Of a DNA stretch of 64,000 nucleotides, positions 1-21,247 are shown piece after piece. The translations under genes and the position numbers were made by a program. The stretch is taken from contig CALSFV010000488.1 in assembly GCA_943737045.1 (NCBI GenBank), positions 1 to 64,000 of the forward strand. The letters are read 5' to 3'. Origin of the DNA: Parapristionchus giblindavisi. Lineage: Eukaryota > Nematoda > Chromadorea > Rhabditida > Diplogasteridae. Under the pieces are notes generated by a model. It was not told where the DNA came from, did no database searches, and was given only the letters and a program-made list of their open reading frames with translations. How positions within the stretch are numbered: position 1 is the first letter of the stretch; every line of letters starts with the position of its first letter.

Positions 1-240
1 AAAAAGTGTGGTCCACAGCGCATAAGACCAGTAATGTGTTATATTTAACTCCTTTTAAAGCTATTTTAACACACAAAAGATGTCAAAGTGACATCGCGAG
101 CTGCTAATTTAAAACTCTCCGCTCTGGTCACACTCTCTCGCTTTCTTTGTTTGCGAGAGAGCGTTGCCAGAGGAGAGAGCAAAAAGCTACGGGAGTGCTT
201 TTAAATATAACGCTTCACAGGCCTCATGTGACACCTCTTT
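1..240. repeat. Palindromic element (family B) with a family A element nested inside
   Basis: The outer element (family B) is recognised by its halves, CACAGCGCATAAGACC near 17 and a matching inverted ATAACGCTTCACAGGCC near 207, with TTATATTTAAC cores; it may begin left of the window. Inside it, about 88-203, lies family A: a fold-back whose arms read CTCCGCTCTGG and a degenerate CCAGAGG, with a CTCTCTCGCTTTCTTTG centre. The nesting shows that A inserted into an older B copy. Positions 241-469 are pyrimidine-rich filler with no gene that I can see. Confidence 0.8.
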
Positions 241-469
241 CTCTGTACGTACTTTTACCACTTCTTCATTCATTCCTACACTTCCATCCGTACTCTTTCC
301 CTTTACATTCATTCATTCATTTCTTTTCCTATTACTCACCCCCCCCCTTCAATACCCCCCTACAACCCAGATTACTTTTTCAAATCTGTCGCCTATGTTT
401 CTCACCATACGCGTTTTCCCTGTTCGTAGTTTGATCAAGAGAGATCAAAGATCAAAGATCAAACTTCAG

Positions 470-10901
<10,432 letters not shown>

Positions 10902-11149
10902 ACTGACTTTTATTCACTTGCTTTTCTAGATTATATTTTTTTCCAAATTATTGATGCTTCCTGTGGAGATATAGAGATGATATGATAAAGTGATTATTAT
11001 ATTTATTGATAGCTTTGGTTTATATCAAAAATGTTAAACACACAAACGGGATATCATTCTGATGAGGCGCAAACCACACAGGTCAATTCGGTGTCTGAAA
11101 CGGAGGACCGAAACACCTACTACCATTACTTTGTCGTACAGCCATTGTT

Positions 11150-11345
11150 TCCGTCCTTTACATCCTTAATTTTCAAAAATGGAATTTCCATCAAGTTTCT
11201 ATCAAGTGAATTTTGCGAGATAAATAGATCAATCCGGAATGGCTTCACGAATCAATAGAAAAAAATCAGCCAATTTGCACCGAGAAATTCAACTTTCACT
11301 GCAGTCATTTTGCCGTTGAAGTGGAGGCAATCCCGTCCACCCCCT
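11150..11345. repeat. Relic of the 42-43 kb fold-back transposon
   Basis: TTTTGCGAGATAAATAGATC, CAGCCAATTTGC and CAGTCATTTTGCCGTTGA match, in order and with mismatches, the arm of the element at 42.6 kb. The ends are gone. Confidence 0.75.
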
Positions 11346-12064
11346 TCCTTCCCATGCTGGTTGCTCTCTCGCACCAGCACACTCTCTCGCTTCCTAAAAA
11401 GAAGCTTTTTCGACCATCAATACAATATAACACAATACATTTATCTTTTCATGAATAAGTGCAGAAGAGTAAGTCAGAGGCAGGGGGGACGACAATTTTC
11501 AATCACAAATAAATTCAATCTCAATTTTTATTACGACATCACGAAGATTGCACAACATTTGTATTCTTTCTGGAGCAATCAGTTTACAGTTTAAAGACCT
11601 TTATCAAGCACAGAACTATTGGGGGAGGGAATGCTCTGTCTGTATTTCCGGCGTTTTGCAGCCTTGGCACGCTTAAAATGAATTAAATTAAATGAAATTA
11701 AAAAGATTCCTTTTCAAACTCACGCAGGAATGTAAATATAGGTATTAGTGTAATTGGTGGCGGTGCTCCTGACAAAAAAATGAAATTAGATTCTGACAGT
11801 TTTCTGATACAAAAGTTGGCACTACTTCAGGATAGGGTACCAGAACACCGAGCAAGTACAAAATGATATGAAAAATGAAATAAACAGCAATGAAAGGACG
11901 TTTAAATTAGACATTTATACTATTATTGAGGACTGGTACCCTATTCTGAAGTGTGCCCAAAAGTTACCACATGCTTCAAGCTTGATGTAGACTTTGGTTT
12001 GAATACAATCGTAACAAGTCTCCCATTCCTCTCCCAGCATAGAACACAGCCCGTGTTCTGGCTT

Positions 12065-12184
12065 CACAGTATTCTGGTCCAAGCCATTTTTCTTCCAAAG
12101 TAAGACAAAGGAGAGACCATTGTATTCGAGAGAGTTTGTATGTTGAGCGGTCGTTCTTGCTTTGAAAGTCATGAGAACGCTGTG
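12065..12184. mobile_element. Family C short inverted-repeat transposon
   Basis: Ends are CACAGTATTCTGG and GAACGCTGTG; both flanks read GCTT, a 4-bp target duplication. About 120 bp, non-coding. Confidence 0.85.
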
Positions 12185-12229
12185 GCTTGAAGAATATTGC
12201 CTTACAAGGCATCTGAAACGATATGATCA

Positions 12230-12350
12230 AAGGGAGCGTTATCTCACTCAATGGTTTTCTTCATTGCGCACACTATTTTTCTGTTCTCTAACAATGAGAG
12301 AGCATTGCGCGTCGAAAAGACCATTGAGTAAGGTTACGCTCCCTTTAACA
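12230..12350. repeat. Family D palindromic element
   Basis: AGGGAGCGTTATCTCACTCA pairs with GAGTAAGGTTACGCTCCCT; the centre is CTGTTCTCTAACAATGAGAG. It lies 45 bp right of a family C copy. Confidence 0.88.
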
Positions 12351-13557
12351 ATAAGGTGAAGGTAAACCCCCCGTTACTCAAGGCACACGAAGTCCTTCTT
12401 GATACGATCTGGACGAAATGATATGATCAGAGAAATTTTGGACCTTGGCAAGTGGATTTGGAAGTCTACTTCTAGTTATTTATACGTAGTTTTTTTATAA
12501 AAAATGCTGTTTCGGCCGCTACAATTACAGTCTCAAAATGAAAAGCATCACTCACGGCCACAGTAGTCAACATAAGGAAATCCATAAGTATCATTTTCAT
12601 AGTTTTTTTTCAGGCAACTGAATTAGGCAGTTAGGTGGGATTGAGCGTAGAAGGCTGAATGGAGGGGGGGAATGGGCGAAGGGAGGAGCTGAAGTCAGCC
12701 ATCGTGACTGAGTTGCAATGACATATTCCAGTCTAAAGAGATTATACGAAAACTAAACGATAAGGTCTCGGGAGAAGCCTACGAATTCTCGAATCTACCT
12801 TATCTACGAAAGCATCAGTATTGGTTTCACAACGGCCATTAGTTCTCCAGATATAGAATTTGATCGATCTTCAGGTCAACCTCGTGTTCGATTGAGATAT
12901 ACAGGGGATTAATGCACAATGGTGGTGAATTCCAGTGGAGGAACTGAAGAACGTCCCTCCCTTCATCTATGTAGTAATTTACTTGATACGAATAAATTGA
13001 CTGATTGAGAATCTGACCTAGGATGTACGCTGACAAGTTAAGCACCAAACTTTTATGAGGATATTCCGAAATCGACCCACACGCGTATGTACAGATGGGT
13101 GAGGGATGTCCAAAATATAATCGATTTTCAGATATACGAGCATATCGATCGCATACTAGTCCTACTCGACCTCTGTGCATGATCAAGCTGAATATTTGAG
13201 TAGAACTTTCAGTTTCTTAATATAGGTACGGTTTATCCATCGTGATTAACGCATCCAAATATCTTCAACAATCGAATATATATATAAATATCATACATTA
13301 CTTTATCTGCAAAATTCAGCAAAGGCATAAGCCATTGCACAATGGATTAAAAGATTCTTTATGCTTATTAGATCAAACGGCGGTCAAAACGATGTCATCG
13401 TGGCAAAAAGACAAAGAACGAACGTGATAGTGGAACACCAACACGTGTACTCAATAGATGAGTGGAAGTGGGGAGGAAAATATACTGTGAAGAACATCAT
13501 GTTCAACGCCAATATCAGACTAACCGGAAGGGGCAAGGGGGGGAAAGAAGAACAGGC

Positions 13558-13712
13558 ACACACAGAGAAAAGAGGTGTTATCCACAGCACATAAGACCTG
13601 TGAAGTGTTATATTTAACACTTTTTGAGCTATTTTAACACCCAAAAAGCGTTAAATATAACACTTCACAGGTCTGATGTGCTGTGGATAACACCTCTTTT
13701 CTCTATGTGCAC
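13558..13712. repeat. Family B long perfect-arm palindrome
   Basis: Arms of about 65 bp begin CACACAGAGAAAAGAGGTG and end in the complementary CACCTCTTTTCTCTATGTG. Each carries TTATCCACAGCACATAAGACC-like sequence and a self-complementary AGTGTTATATTTAACACT core. Confidence 0.92.
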
Positions 13713-13967
13713 GGTTCAAAGGGTCACTCTCTCTCGCTCTCTCTACACAATCTCTACGCTGCGCTATTTCGCCTGCGCCTAGCTGTACTTAATATTACAC
13801 GTGTTCGGTGCTGTGTGATGATAGCTTATCTCTCTTAGTATTTCATTCACTTCTGTGTCCACTATTTCGCAAGGAAAGCATAGACTAGGCACACCACTTT
13901 AAGAGATGTGGAGAGTGAGAGATATGGGGAGGTAGAGAGAAAGATAGTGAGAGAGAGGTAGAGGACA

Positions 13968-14017
13968 GGAAGCGTGCACGCTTTCTTGCGAAATTCTCCA
14001 ACCTCTGTATATAAGAA
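13968..14017 (+). promoter_or_regulatory. Promoter of the 14.1-kb gene: 14-bp palindrome plus TATA box
   Basis: A perfect palindrome AAGCGTGCACGCTT (13970-13983) is followed by TCTTGCGAAATTCTCCAA and a TATATAAG box at 14008-14015, about 73 bp before the ATG. The same block, same order and spacing, precedes the inverted paralog at 18.7 kb. Conservation and the TATA position support a promoter; the protein that binds the palindrome is unknown. Confidence 0.7.
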
Positions 14018-14087
14018 CGTCTGTGAAGACGAAATCATACTTCACGAGCATTAATTTACTCTTCTTCCTACTAATTTTGCATAAATC

Positions 14088-14929
14088 ATGAGCGGAGCCG
14101 AAGGTTAGTCCTACATCCCATTTCATGCACAGTACATATTCTCGTGTCTTCGAAAACTAGACGAGCGAGAGCACATTAATCTTGAAAGAGTTGAAATGCT
14201 GAACCGTCGCTCTGGCTTTAAAAATGAACAGAAGACTGTGCATGTGTTACTTTTAGTTTCCATCTAACACGGTACTCAAAAGTCACGAAAAGAGAAGAAG
14301 AGTCGAGAGAGTGTGTGAACTGAAGCGAGTTTTATCTGCATTTCTTTTCTTTTGGCAACTTTTGAACGGAGTTTGGCATCTGTGATCTTGAATTTAATAT
14401 TTATTTTCTTTAGCCCATCCTCCTCCTCCCCAGGGTCCGTCTAATCCCTGGAATTGGCATTCGTATAGAGGACCAAACGGCGAACCCTACTTTCCCAAGT
14501 ACATCTACAAGTATAACAGATGCGGAGGAAGGTTGGTTAAAATTTAAGATCTAAAAAAATCATTAATATAAATAATATACGATTTCATCATCTTACAACT
14601 CGAGATTATTAGAAACTCTCCGCTCTTGCTATGTTCTATCGATTTCTTTGTCTACGCGAGAGCGTAGCCAGAGCGGAGAATAAAATTAGCTCGGGGTGAA
14701 AAATATTTATTGTCGGTCATAATGAACAGTGAACAATAAAAAATCATCTTCGATCTTTGATCTCTGATCTTTGATCTTTTCCAGATGGAGTACCGGTTTC
14801 ATCGTCGGTGCATTGGTCGGTGTCGTGGGTATGAACTACTACAATTGCCCCAATCGATCTCACGGACGTCCATGCTGTAAGAATGGATCAGAAAAGCAGG
14901 AACAACAACAGGAAAAGGTGCTACAGTGA
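14088..14929 (+). CDS. Small single-span membrane protein, copy 1
   Basis: Three exons (14088-14103, 14414-14531, 14785-14929) encode 92 residues starting MSGAEAHPPPPQGPSNPWNW. A proline-rich N-terminus, a tyrosine/lysine-rich stretch (PKYIYKYNRCGGR) and one hydrophobic segment (about residues 46-63, TGFIVGALVGVVGMNYY) are followed by a cysteine-bearing C-terminus (CPNRSHGRPCC) and a Q/E/K-rich end. I recognise no family. The start is set by the downstream position from the TATA box and the short first exon with a GTTAGT donor. Intron 2 carries a family A copy (about 14606-14697) and TTTGATC heptamers beside the acceptor. The inverted copy at 17.8-18.7 kb keeps the identical intron positions and phases, which confirms the model. 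Confidence 0.85.
14606..14697. repeat. Family A element in intron 2 of the small membrane protein gene
   Basis: Arms CTCCGCTCTTGC and CCAGAGCGGAGAATAAAATT. The inverted paralog also carries a family A copy in the same intron (18046-18150), so the insertion may predate the gene duplication. Confidence 0.85.
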
Positions 14930-15059
14930 TTATGCCATCGATTGCTTTGCTTTTTATGTACATTTTCAACTGAATTCAGTACAATTTGCTAATTATTCGA
15001 TCGAATTTAATAAATACTATAACGGTCTATGCTTGTCGATTGAAAAATGCAATTAAATT

Positions 15060-15174
15060 CACACCCCGATCTCATTTAAAGCTCTCCGCTCTGACAACGT
15101 TCTCTCGCTTTCGTTGCCTACGAGAGATTGTTTCCGGAGAGTTTCTAATTAGCTCGAGCACTCGAGTGTGCTAT
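15060..15174. repeat. Family A palindromic element
   Basis: Left part ACACCCCGATCTCATTTAAA, arm CTCCGCTCTGACAACG, degenerate right arm TTTCCGGAGAG. Confidence 0.8.
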
Positions 15175-15226
15175 TCATCACTTCCGATTTCATTGTAATA
15201 TTTAAGTGTATATTTAATTTTTACTG

Positions 15227-15331
15227 TGGTGCATCCCAAGCTAATTCTACTCTCCACTCTCTCGTAGACGAAGAAAGCGAGAGGTTGTGGTCAGAGCGGA
15301 CAGTTTCAAATTAACTCGGAGTGTGCCTTTG
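15227..15331. repeat. Family A palindromic element
   Basis: Arms CTCCACTCTCTCG and CAGAGCGGACAGTTTC, right end CTCGGAGTGTGCCTTT. Confidence 0.82.
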
Positions 15332-15670
15332 AGAAGATGAAACATCATAGTTCTCAGAGAAATTCTACCAGTTTATTGGAGCCTCGTGGTCACTATTTCA
15401 CAAGATATACATACTACACACTAGAGCGATGGGAAACGCCCACGGATGATTTTGCGGAAGACTCTGCGCCTTCCATCTCGGATACCGCACGAGGGGCTCT
15501 TTACAACCTCCTCTCGCTCGGTTGAGTGTTCAACGTAACAGAGAGCGGGAATTTCGGGCCGATTTTGGCCCAGACCGACCCCTCCTATTTCACAAGATAG
15601 ATATACTACACACACACATGTTCGTGGGAGATTGTGAGAGAACCAAAGATAAGAAGAGAGATGATAGACG

Positions 15671-15705
15671 ACAGGAAGTGTGCCTGATTTCTTGCGAAAT
15701 TCTAA
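15671..15705 (+). pseudogene. Relic of the small membrane-protein promoter
   Basis: ACAGGAAGTGTGCCTG then TTTCTTGCGAAATTCT matches the shared promoter block, but the palindrome is broken and no TATA box or coding exon follows. It implies a third, lost copy between the two genes. Confidence 0.6.
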
Positions 15706-15799
15706 AGAAACGTCTTGTTCTAATCACGTTAGGGCGTACAATAAGGGCGAAAGAGAGATTACGGATGCGCACATGGGGATATGGGTATACTTCGTATCT

Positions 15800-15937
15800 T
15801 GCACAAAATAAGTGTTATCCAAGGACCATAAGACCTGAGAAGTGTTATATTTAACACTTCTCGAGCTCAAAGAGTGTTAAATGTAACACTTTGCAGGTCT
15901 TATGCTCCGTGGATAACACTTATTTTTCTGTGTGTAT
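15800..15937. repeat. Family B palindrome
   Basis: AAATAAGTGTTATCCAAGG pairs with CCGTGGATAACACTTATTT; internal TTATATTTAACACT. Diverged relative to the 13.6-kb copy. Confidence 0.88.
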
Positions 15938-16439
15938 GATTGGGCACTTTCCTCCCTGAAATGGGAGGATAAGCCTTCCCCTCACAGGGGAGCAGTGGAA
16001 ATTATGCAAATTACCCCCGGGCCAAAAAAAAAACAGGAAAGTTCCCATGATTGAGCTAACATGATCCTTGAATCTTGACAAATCGTTTGTCTGACAACGG
16101 CAGCGTCACAAGCATTCGTGTTTCATGCAAGTTTCATGCAATCAGGACAATCGAGCCTCACGAAGTCGTCTCTCCATCTCACGCATACTCTCTCTCTCTC
16201 TCACTCTCTCTCTCTCTCACTCTCTCTCTCTCTCACTCTCTCTCTCTCACTCTCTCTTTCTCTCTGACTCCCTCTCTCACTCTCTCACTTTCTCTCTAAC
16301 TCTCTCTCTCTCTCACACACTCTCTCGCTCTATCTAGCTGACAGAAACTCTGACAATAATAAAAATTTCTTTTGCAATATAACATCATTTATTCTTATTC
16401 TATCTCATTCTTTATATTTAAAATTTATTATAAAGATAA

Positions 16440-16960
16440 CGGGTAAAGTTCGAAGTACACGAAGTCCTGCTCATTGCTGTTTATGCCTGTTCAAGGCCAA
16501 TTCAGTCCAGAGGGCCTCATCTCTTCTTCGGACCTATTTTACCGCGTGATCGAGTCACTACCAATTGCCCTTTCGGGCGCACGGCGGTTCAATGAAGAGA
16601 AATCCCTACATTTAACTTTGGCTTGAAGCCTCTTGCATTACGAAAAATCGGCAAAGTTGATTTGCACTGGGCGGGATTCGAACCTACGAGGTTCGGATAG
16701 ATACACAAAAGCTCTACCCACTAAGCCATATCGGCATGTCTCGCAAATCGTAAAACTCGATGATAGGTCTAGTCAGACGCGAGCGCTCAGATATACCGTA
16801 GTCAACTTTCGCGCTGGGAGAACCTAGATGTTTTAGTGCTTATCATCACTCAGTTTGCGATACTTTCTTTCTCCGGCAAGAGCTTCTTAGTTACTATCAT
16901 TGAGCCGCCGTGGGGCGCCTTAGTAGGGCGGAGGAGGTGTCACGAAAGGGCATCGAACCC
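16440..16960. repeat. Composite repeat with a tRNA-like core
   Basis: 16440-16575 (ACACGAAGTCCTG, CCAATTCAGTCC, CTTCTTCGGACCTATTTTACC) is repeated at 17340-17480. The minus strand of about 16669-16745 carries pol III-like boxes TGGCTTAGTGG and GGTTCGAATCC, but has no pairing acceptor stem. CATTGAGCCGCCGTGGGGCG at 16889 is an inverted match to CGGCGGTTCAATG at 16573, suggesting a larger fold-back with tRNA-derived sequence. Confidence 0.6.
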
Positions 16961-17339
16961 AAGATAGATGGAATGGCGGAGCGCGCATATTATACATGAC
17001 ATTAAATAGAATTACAAAGGGGTTGATGGATGTCCGTCGCTGACGTTGTGAGGTAGCGCTATCGTTGAGGGTTTTTGGCGCAGGCAGTTTTATTATTTTT
17101 TTAGATGAAGAAATTGCGGAACTATTGAATATTGTGTGTGCATTGGACTTTTATGAATAATATGAAGCATATTCCAACTTCCATAGTTTTCGCTTGCGTC
17201 TCAATTTTCTTCAAACCGATTTTACTCTATGAGTAGTTCGAAAGTTTCGCAGTCTGTGGCGTAGCACCGTCCGGCAATATCAGCAGCAGCCGAAATAGCA
17301 TCAGTACAGGCGTTGCTACGCTATTAAGGCAAAGGTACA

Positions 17340-17480
17340 ACCCGTTATTCAAAGCACACGAAGTCCTGCGGGTGATCACTGCTAGGCCAGTGATCTTTCA
17401 AGGCCAATTCAGTCCGGAGGGCCTAATCTCTTCTTCGGACCTATTTTACCGCATGATCAAGTCACTACCAATTCCCCTTT
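17340..17480. repeat. Second copy of the CACACGAAGTCCTG repeat
   Basis: It matches 16440-16575 in the same orientation. Shorter relatives of its first part (CCTGCGGGAGATCACTGCTA-type sequence) lie near 10380 and 57275 (opposite strand), and near 12370 and 38825. Confidence 0.75.
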
Positions 17481-17611
17481 CTATGCTAGTGGATCTCCCA
17501 AAATTCTGCGCGTGGCTCTCGGAAGTCCATCTTGTAAATAGTTGAGCAAATTCAGTTAAAAGTATACGTTAAAAAGTGATTATATTCGTTTAACTTCGAA
17601 GTTGATGTTAA

Positions 17612-17712
17612 TTTTACTCTTCACTATAGCAACGCTCTCTCGTAGAGAGCTAAAGCGAGAGAATATTGCGTGAGCGGAGAGCTTCAAATTCGCTCGGGGC
17701 GTGCCTTTATTT
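17612..17712. repeat. Family A element, left arm decayed
   Basis: ACTCTTCACTATAGCAACGC pairs imperfectly with GTGAGCGGAGAGCTTC; right end CTCGGGGCGTGCCTTTA. Confidence 0.8.
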
Positions 17713-17833
17713 GCATTTTTCACTCGACAATAATTGACCTTTAAAGTATTTATTTAATGAAATCGAATAATTAAATTGTACTGAATTCAATTCAAAATGT
17801 ACATGAAAAGCAAATGATGAATCGACGACACAT

Positions 17834-18665
17834 TCACTGCAGCACCTTCTCCTGTTGTTGTTCCTGCTGCTTTTCCGATCCATTCTTACAGCAGCGACGA
17901 CAATGAGATCGATTGGGACAATTGTAGTAGTTCATACCCACAACACCGACCAAGGCACCGACGATGAAACCGGTACTCCATCTGGAAAAGATCAAAGGTC
18001 AAAGATCAACGTTTTGATGCAAACAGGGAGATAATCAATATTTTGGATAATTTGAAATTCTCAGCTCTTGTAATGCTCTCTCGTAGACAAAGAAATCGAG
18101 AGAGTATTGCCAGAGCGGAGAGTTTCTAATAATCTCGGGTTGTACGATGATGAATTCGTATTTTATTTATATAAATGTTTTTTTTTAAATTAATTTTGAA
18201 TTTTGACTAACCTTCCTCCACACCTGTTGTACTTGTACATGTACTTGGGAAAGTAGGATTCACCGTTTGGTCCTCTATAAGAATGCCAATTCCAGGGATT
18301 AGACGGACCCTGGGGAGGAGGAGGATGGGCTAAAGATAACGAATATTTAGATGAAAATCACGGATGCCACGCTCCGTTCAAAAGTTACTAAAAGAAAAGA
18401 AAGGCAGATGAAACTCTCTTCACATTATACACTCTCTCGACTCTTCTTCTCTTTTCGTGTCTTTTGAACACCGTATTAGATTTAATTAAATTAACAATAT
18501 TATAATAATAGATGTACAAGTATAGGTTTGCATGTACGTAAAATGTAAATTATTTTAAAGAAATATGTAGGTTAATAGTTATATTGTGCCTTATGGTGTT
18601 TCGGCCGCTACGTCTAGACAATACAAAAGTAATGAGATGATGGACTAACCTTCGGCTCCGCTCAT
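17834..18665 (-). CDS. Small single-span membrane protein, copy 2 (inverted)
   Basis: Three exons on the minus strand (18650-18665, 18212-18329, 17834-17981) encode 93 residues. The protein is nearly the same as the 14.1-kb copy: same MSGAE start, same proline-rich N-terminus, same membrane segment. It has one extra glutamine in the C-terminal QEQQQ run, and CRR replaces GRP near the cysteine cluster. Exon 1 and 2 lengths and all phases are identical. The two genes converge, 2.9 kb apart. Intron 2 carries a family A copy and a TTTGATC heptamer pair next to the acceptor. Function unknown. Confidence 0.85.
18046..18150. repeat. Family A element in intron 2 of the inverted paralog
   Basis: Arms CTCAGCTCTTGTAATGCTCT and CCAGAGCGGAGAGTTTC; positionally equivalent to the copy at 14606-14697. 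Confidence 0.85.
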
Positions 18666-18744
18666 AATTGATACAAATGATGTAGTAGAGAAAGTTTAGA
18701 AGATTAGATTAATACTTGTGAAGTATGATTTCGTCTTCATTGAG

Positions 18745-18795
18745 GCTCTTATATACAGAGATTGGAGAATTTCGCAAGAAAGCGTGCACGCTTCC
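18745..18795 (-). promoter_or_regulatory. Promoter of the inverted membrane-protein gene
   Basis: Read on the minus strand: palindrome AAGCGTGCACGCTT (18780-18793), TCTTGCGAAATTCTCCAA, then TATATAAG (18748-18755). Same order and spacing as at 13968-14017. Confidence 0.7.
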
Positions 18796-18829
18796 TGTCG
18801 TCTACCTCACTATCTTTATCTCTACTTCT

Positions 18830-19468
18830 GCCTCTACCTCTCCCTCTCTACCTCTACCTCTACCTCTCTACCTCTACCTCTACCTCTCCTCTCTACCTCT
18901 ACCTCTACCTCTACCTCTACCTCTCCCTCTCTACCTCTACCTCTACCTCTCCCTCTCTACCTCTACCTCTACCTCTACCTCTCCCTCTCTACCTCTACCT
19001 CTCTACCTCTACCTCTACCTCTCCCTCTCTACCTCTACCTCTACCTCTCTACCTCTACCTCTACCTCTCCTCTCTACCTCTACCTCTACCTCTACCTCTA
19101 CCTCTCCCTCTCTACCTCTACCTCTACCTCTCCCTCTCTACCTCTACCTCTACCTCTACCTCTCCCTCTCTACCTCTACCTCTCTACCTCTACCTCTACC
19201 TCTCCCTCTCTACCTCTACCTCTACCTCTACCTCTACCTCTACCTCTACCTCTACCTCTACCTCTACCTCTACCTCTACCTCTACCTCTCCTCTCTACCT
19301 CTACCTCTACCTCTCCCTCTCTACCTCTACCTCTACCTCTACCTCTCCCTCTCTACCTCTACCTCTACCTCTACCTCTCCCTCTCTACCTCTACCTCTAC
19401 CTCTACCTCTCCCTCTCTACCTCTACCTCTACCTCTATCTCTCCCTCTCTACCTCTACCACTATCTCT
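18830..19468. repeat. 640-bp (CTCTAC)n / CTCCCT array
   Basis: A pure-pyrimidine array (purine-rich on the sense strand of the gene at 17.8-18.7 kb) made of CTCTAC hexamers with CTCTCC interruptions, themselves arranged in a higher-order repeat of roughly 200 bp. It starts within 40 bp of the shared promoter palindrome. The copy 1 promoter has only a short GAGGTAGAG tract here. The 250-codon open frames across it are low-complexity artefacts. Confidence 0.95.
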
Positions 19469-19642
19469 AAATTTCACACTCGAGCATAGTTTGTGTTCTG
19501 TCTGTCTTATGAAATAATGGACGCAAAAGTTAACGGATTATTAAGAAACCGACTGCATGACTCAGAAAAGTTTCAGCTTGATCATAGTTCTTAATGGTAA
19601 TTTCACGTTTCGAATAGGATCAAATGCTTCCATCTCTGTGAT

Positions 19643-19742
19643 GTAAAGGCACATCCCGAGCTAATTCTTCTCCCCACACTGGTCGTACTCTCTCGCAGAC
19701 AAAGAAATCGAGAGGGTGAGGCCGGACAGTTGCAAGATGCAA
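19643..19742. repeat. Family A element, diverged
   Basis: Left end TAAAGGCACATCCCGAGC; the arms are weak (CCACACTGGTCG against AGGCCGGACAG). Confidence 0.75.
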
Positions 19743-20027
19743 AGAAGAGACGACTCTCAAGTATATTTACCCATTCCTTTCTCAACTTTTGAACACGAAA
19801 CAAGTGGAAATAGGTTTAAAGATTTGTTTTGAGTGTTCGTTTGTCAAAGAAAAAGGCGAGAGAAACATCACAACCTATGCAAGAGTACAATACAAGTTGA
19901 AAGCACTTACATGACAACCTAAGGCCATTTATAACAGAAAAAAGATCCTCAAGAGAGACAGAAAATGGTTTGACTAGACTATAAAAGAGGAAGCCTTCGT
20001 ATGGTTTAGTATCAGTTGCTCTACAAT

Positions 20028-20769
20028 ATGTCTTCTCTTCTCAACATTGCAACTTTCGCTGTTCTTGTAGTTTTATGTACTGCAGGGTAAGTGATTTCAG
20101 TCATATTTGACATTTTTTGAAAAATAAATTTTAAAATTATGATTTTCAGATCCGAATTGAACCGAGACAAGCGTCAATTGTTCCTTGATTCTCCGTCACT
20201 TGTAGATCCCACCTTCGATCCTTATTACCCTCCCCGAGTTGTCTACAGAAGACCTACTGTCGTTGTTCAACGGTATCATTCAATATACAATATAATGCAA
20301 TATGATTTCCTTTATCATACACAGAACCATAGGTCAATCAATATATCATCAAATCAATATAATCAATACTCTAAATTAAATTGTTTGTTATCCTTGATAT
20401 TGCCAACTTTCAGTCCCGCCCTATACCCCGAGTTCTTCCCTCGTCCTGTATACCGTTCATACCAGCCACTCTACCGTCAGGTAAGGCCGACTTAATAAAC
20501 TTAACTTATGACCTTAGCATAACTTAACGACCTTAACTCTTAAGGTTCTCCCTGCCATTGTTCCTGCTCCTGCTCCCATACTCGTTCATCGTCCACAAAT
20601 CGCTGTTGCAGCTCCAGTTAGTGTACTTACCTTATGACCTTATGAACTTACTTATGACATTATGAACTTACTTATGACCTTATCCATTAAGATCGTCGCT
20701 CCGGCCGTTGTCCCTGCAGTGCCAACCATCACGGAAGACATTCTTATCAAGAAGAAGAAGAAGATGTAA
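20028..20769 (+). CDS. Secreted RDKRQ-family protein, member 1
   Basis: Five exons (20028-20086, 20150-20272, 20414-20480, 20545-20616, 20692-20769) encode 132 residues. A signal peptide (about residues 1-20, SLLNIATFAVLVVLCTAG) precedes SELNRDKRQ, where RDKR fits a furin-type site; cleavage would leave a mature N-terminal glutamine. The mature part is rich in P, Y, V and R (VVYRRPTVVVQR, YPEFFPRPVYRSYQPLYRQ, a PAIVPAPAPI stretch) and ends in a run of lysines (IKKKKKM). Family unknown. A TATA box (TATAAAAG) lies near 19980. Introns 3-4 contain repeated ACTTATGACCTTATGA units, and exons 4 and 5 are entered through AAG rather than CAG acceptors. An inverted near-copy, including the upstream 100 bp, lies at 35.2-36.1 kb. 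Confidence 0.85.
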
Positions 20770-21247
20770 AGTATCACATTTTATATTTCATTCTTCTCCG
20801 CTTTTCACTCTTCAATTTGCATAAATTTACGAATTCACATAAGAATCCACATTATTCAATGTTCCTTCTTCACAACACATTATTATAGAATTACAAAAGT
20901 TTTGCACACACCGCGCTAAATGCCGAATATAGTAAACTTTTCCACCGTTGAGAAATACGCACTCCAAATTTTCGGAAGGTTTTTTCGAACGTTTTTTCAA
21001 TGCATATTTTTTTATTTTTATTGAAGTCCTGTGAAATGATGAGGAAACGCCATAAAATTCGATAAAACTAGAGAAAATGGTATGTCGCGCGAAGAAGTGG
21101 CCGGAGTCTGAATATTGCGCGGCAAATTGCGGAATTTGTATTGTTCGGACAGTTTTAATTCTATAATATATGTAACTGATCACAAAACCAAGGAACGAAG
21201 CCAAATATTGAGCGAGTAAAAATCACTTTTTTTCTTTATACGAGAGC

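Larger units (their letters stand above)
10902..13900. other. 3-kb intergenic region with transposon relics
   Basis: No convincing exon is visible. It contains a relic of the 42-kb fold-back element (about 11150-11345), a fold-back pair CTTCAGGATAGGGTACCAG (11826) and CTGGTACCCTATTCTGAAG (11934), family C (12065-12184), family D (12230-12350), a partial CACACGAAGTCCT repeat near 12385, and family B (13558-13712). Open frames of 75-115 codons here lack splice or family support. Confidence 0.65.
14930..17833. other. Region between the convergent membrane-protein genes
   Basis: Contents: family A copies (15060-15174, 15227-15331, 17612-17712); a relic promoter copy (15671-15705); family B (15800-15937); a (CT)n/(CTCTCA)n tract (16185-16325); and two related repeat segments (16440-16575 and 17340-17480) with a tRNA-like sequence between them. 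No exon is visible. Confidence 0.7.

Noticed and set aside
18718..19517. Overlapping 250-codon frames of S, T, L, P, Y residues
   Set aside because: All three frames are open only because the CTCTAC hexamer lacks stop codons; pure simple sequence.
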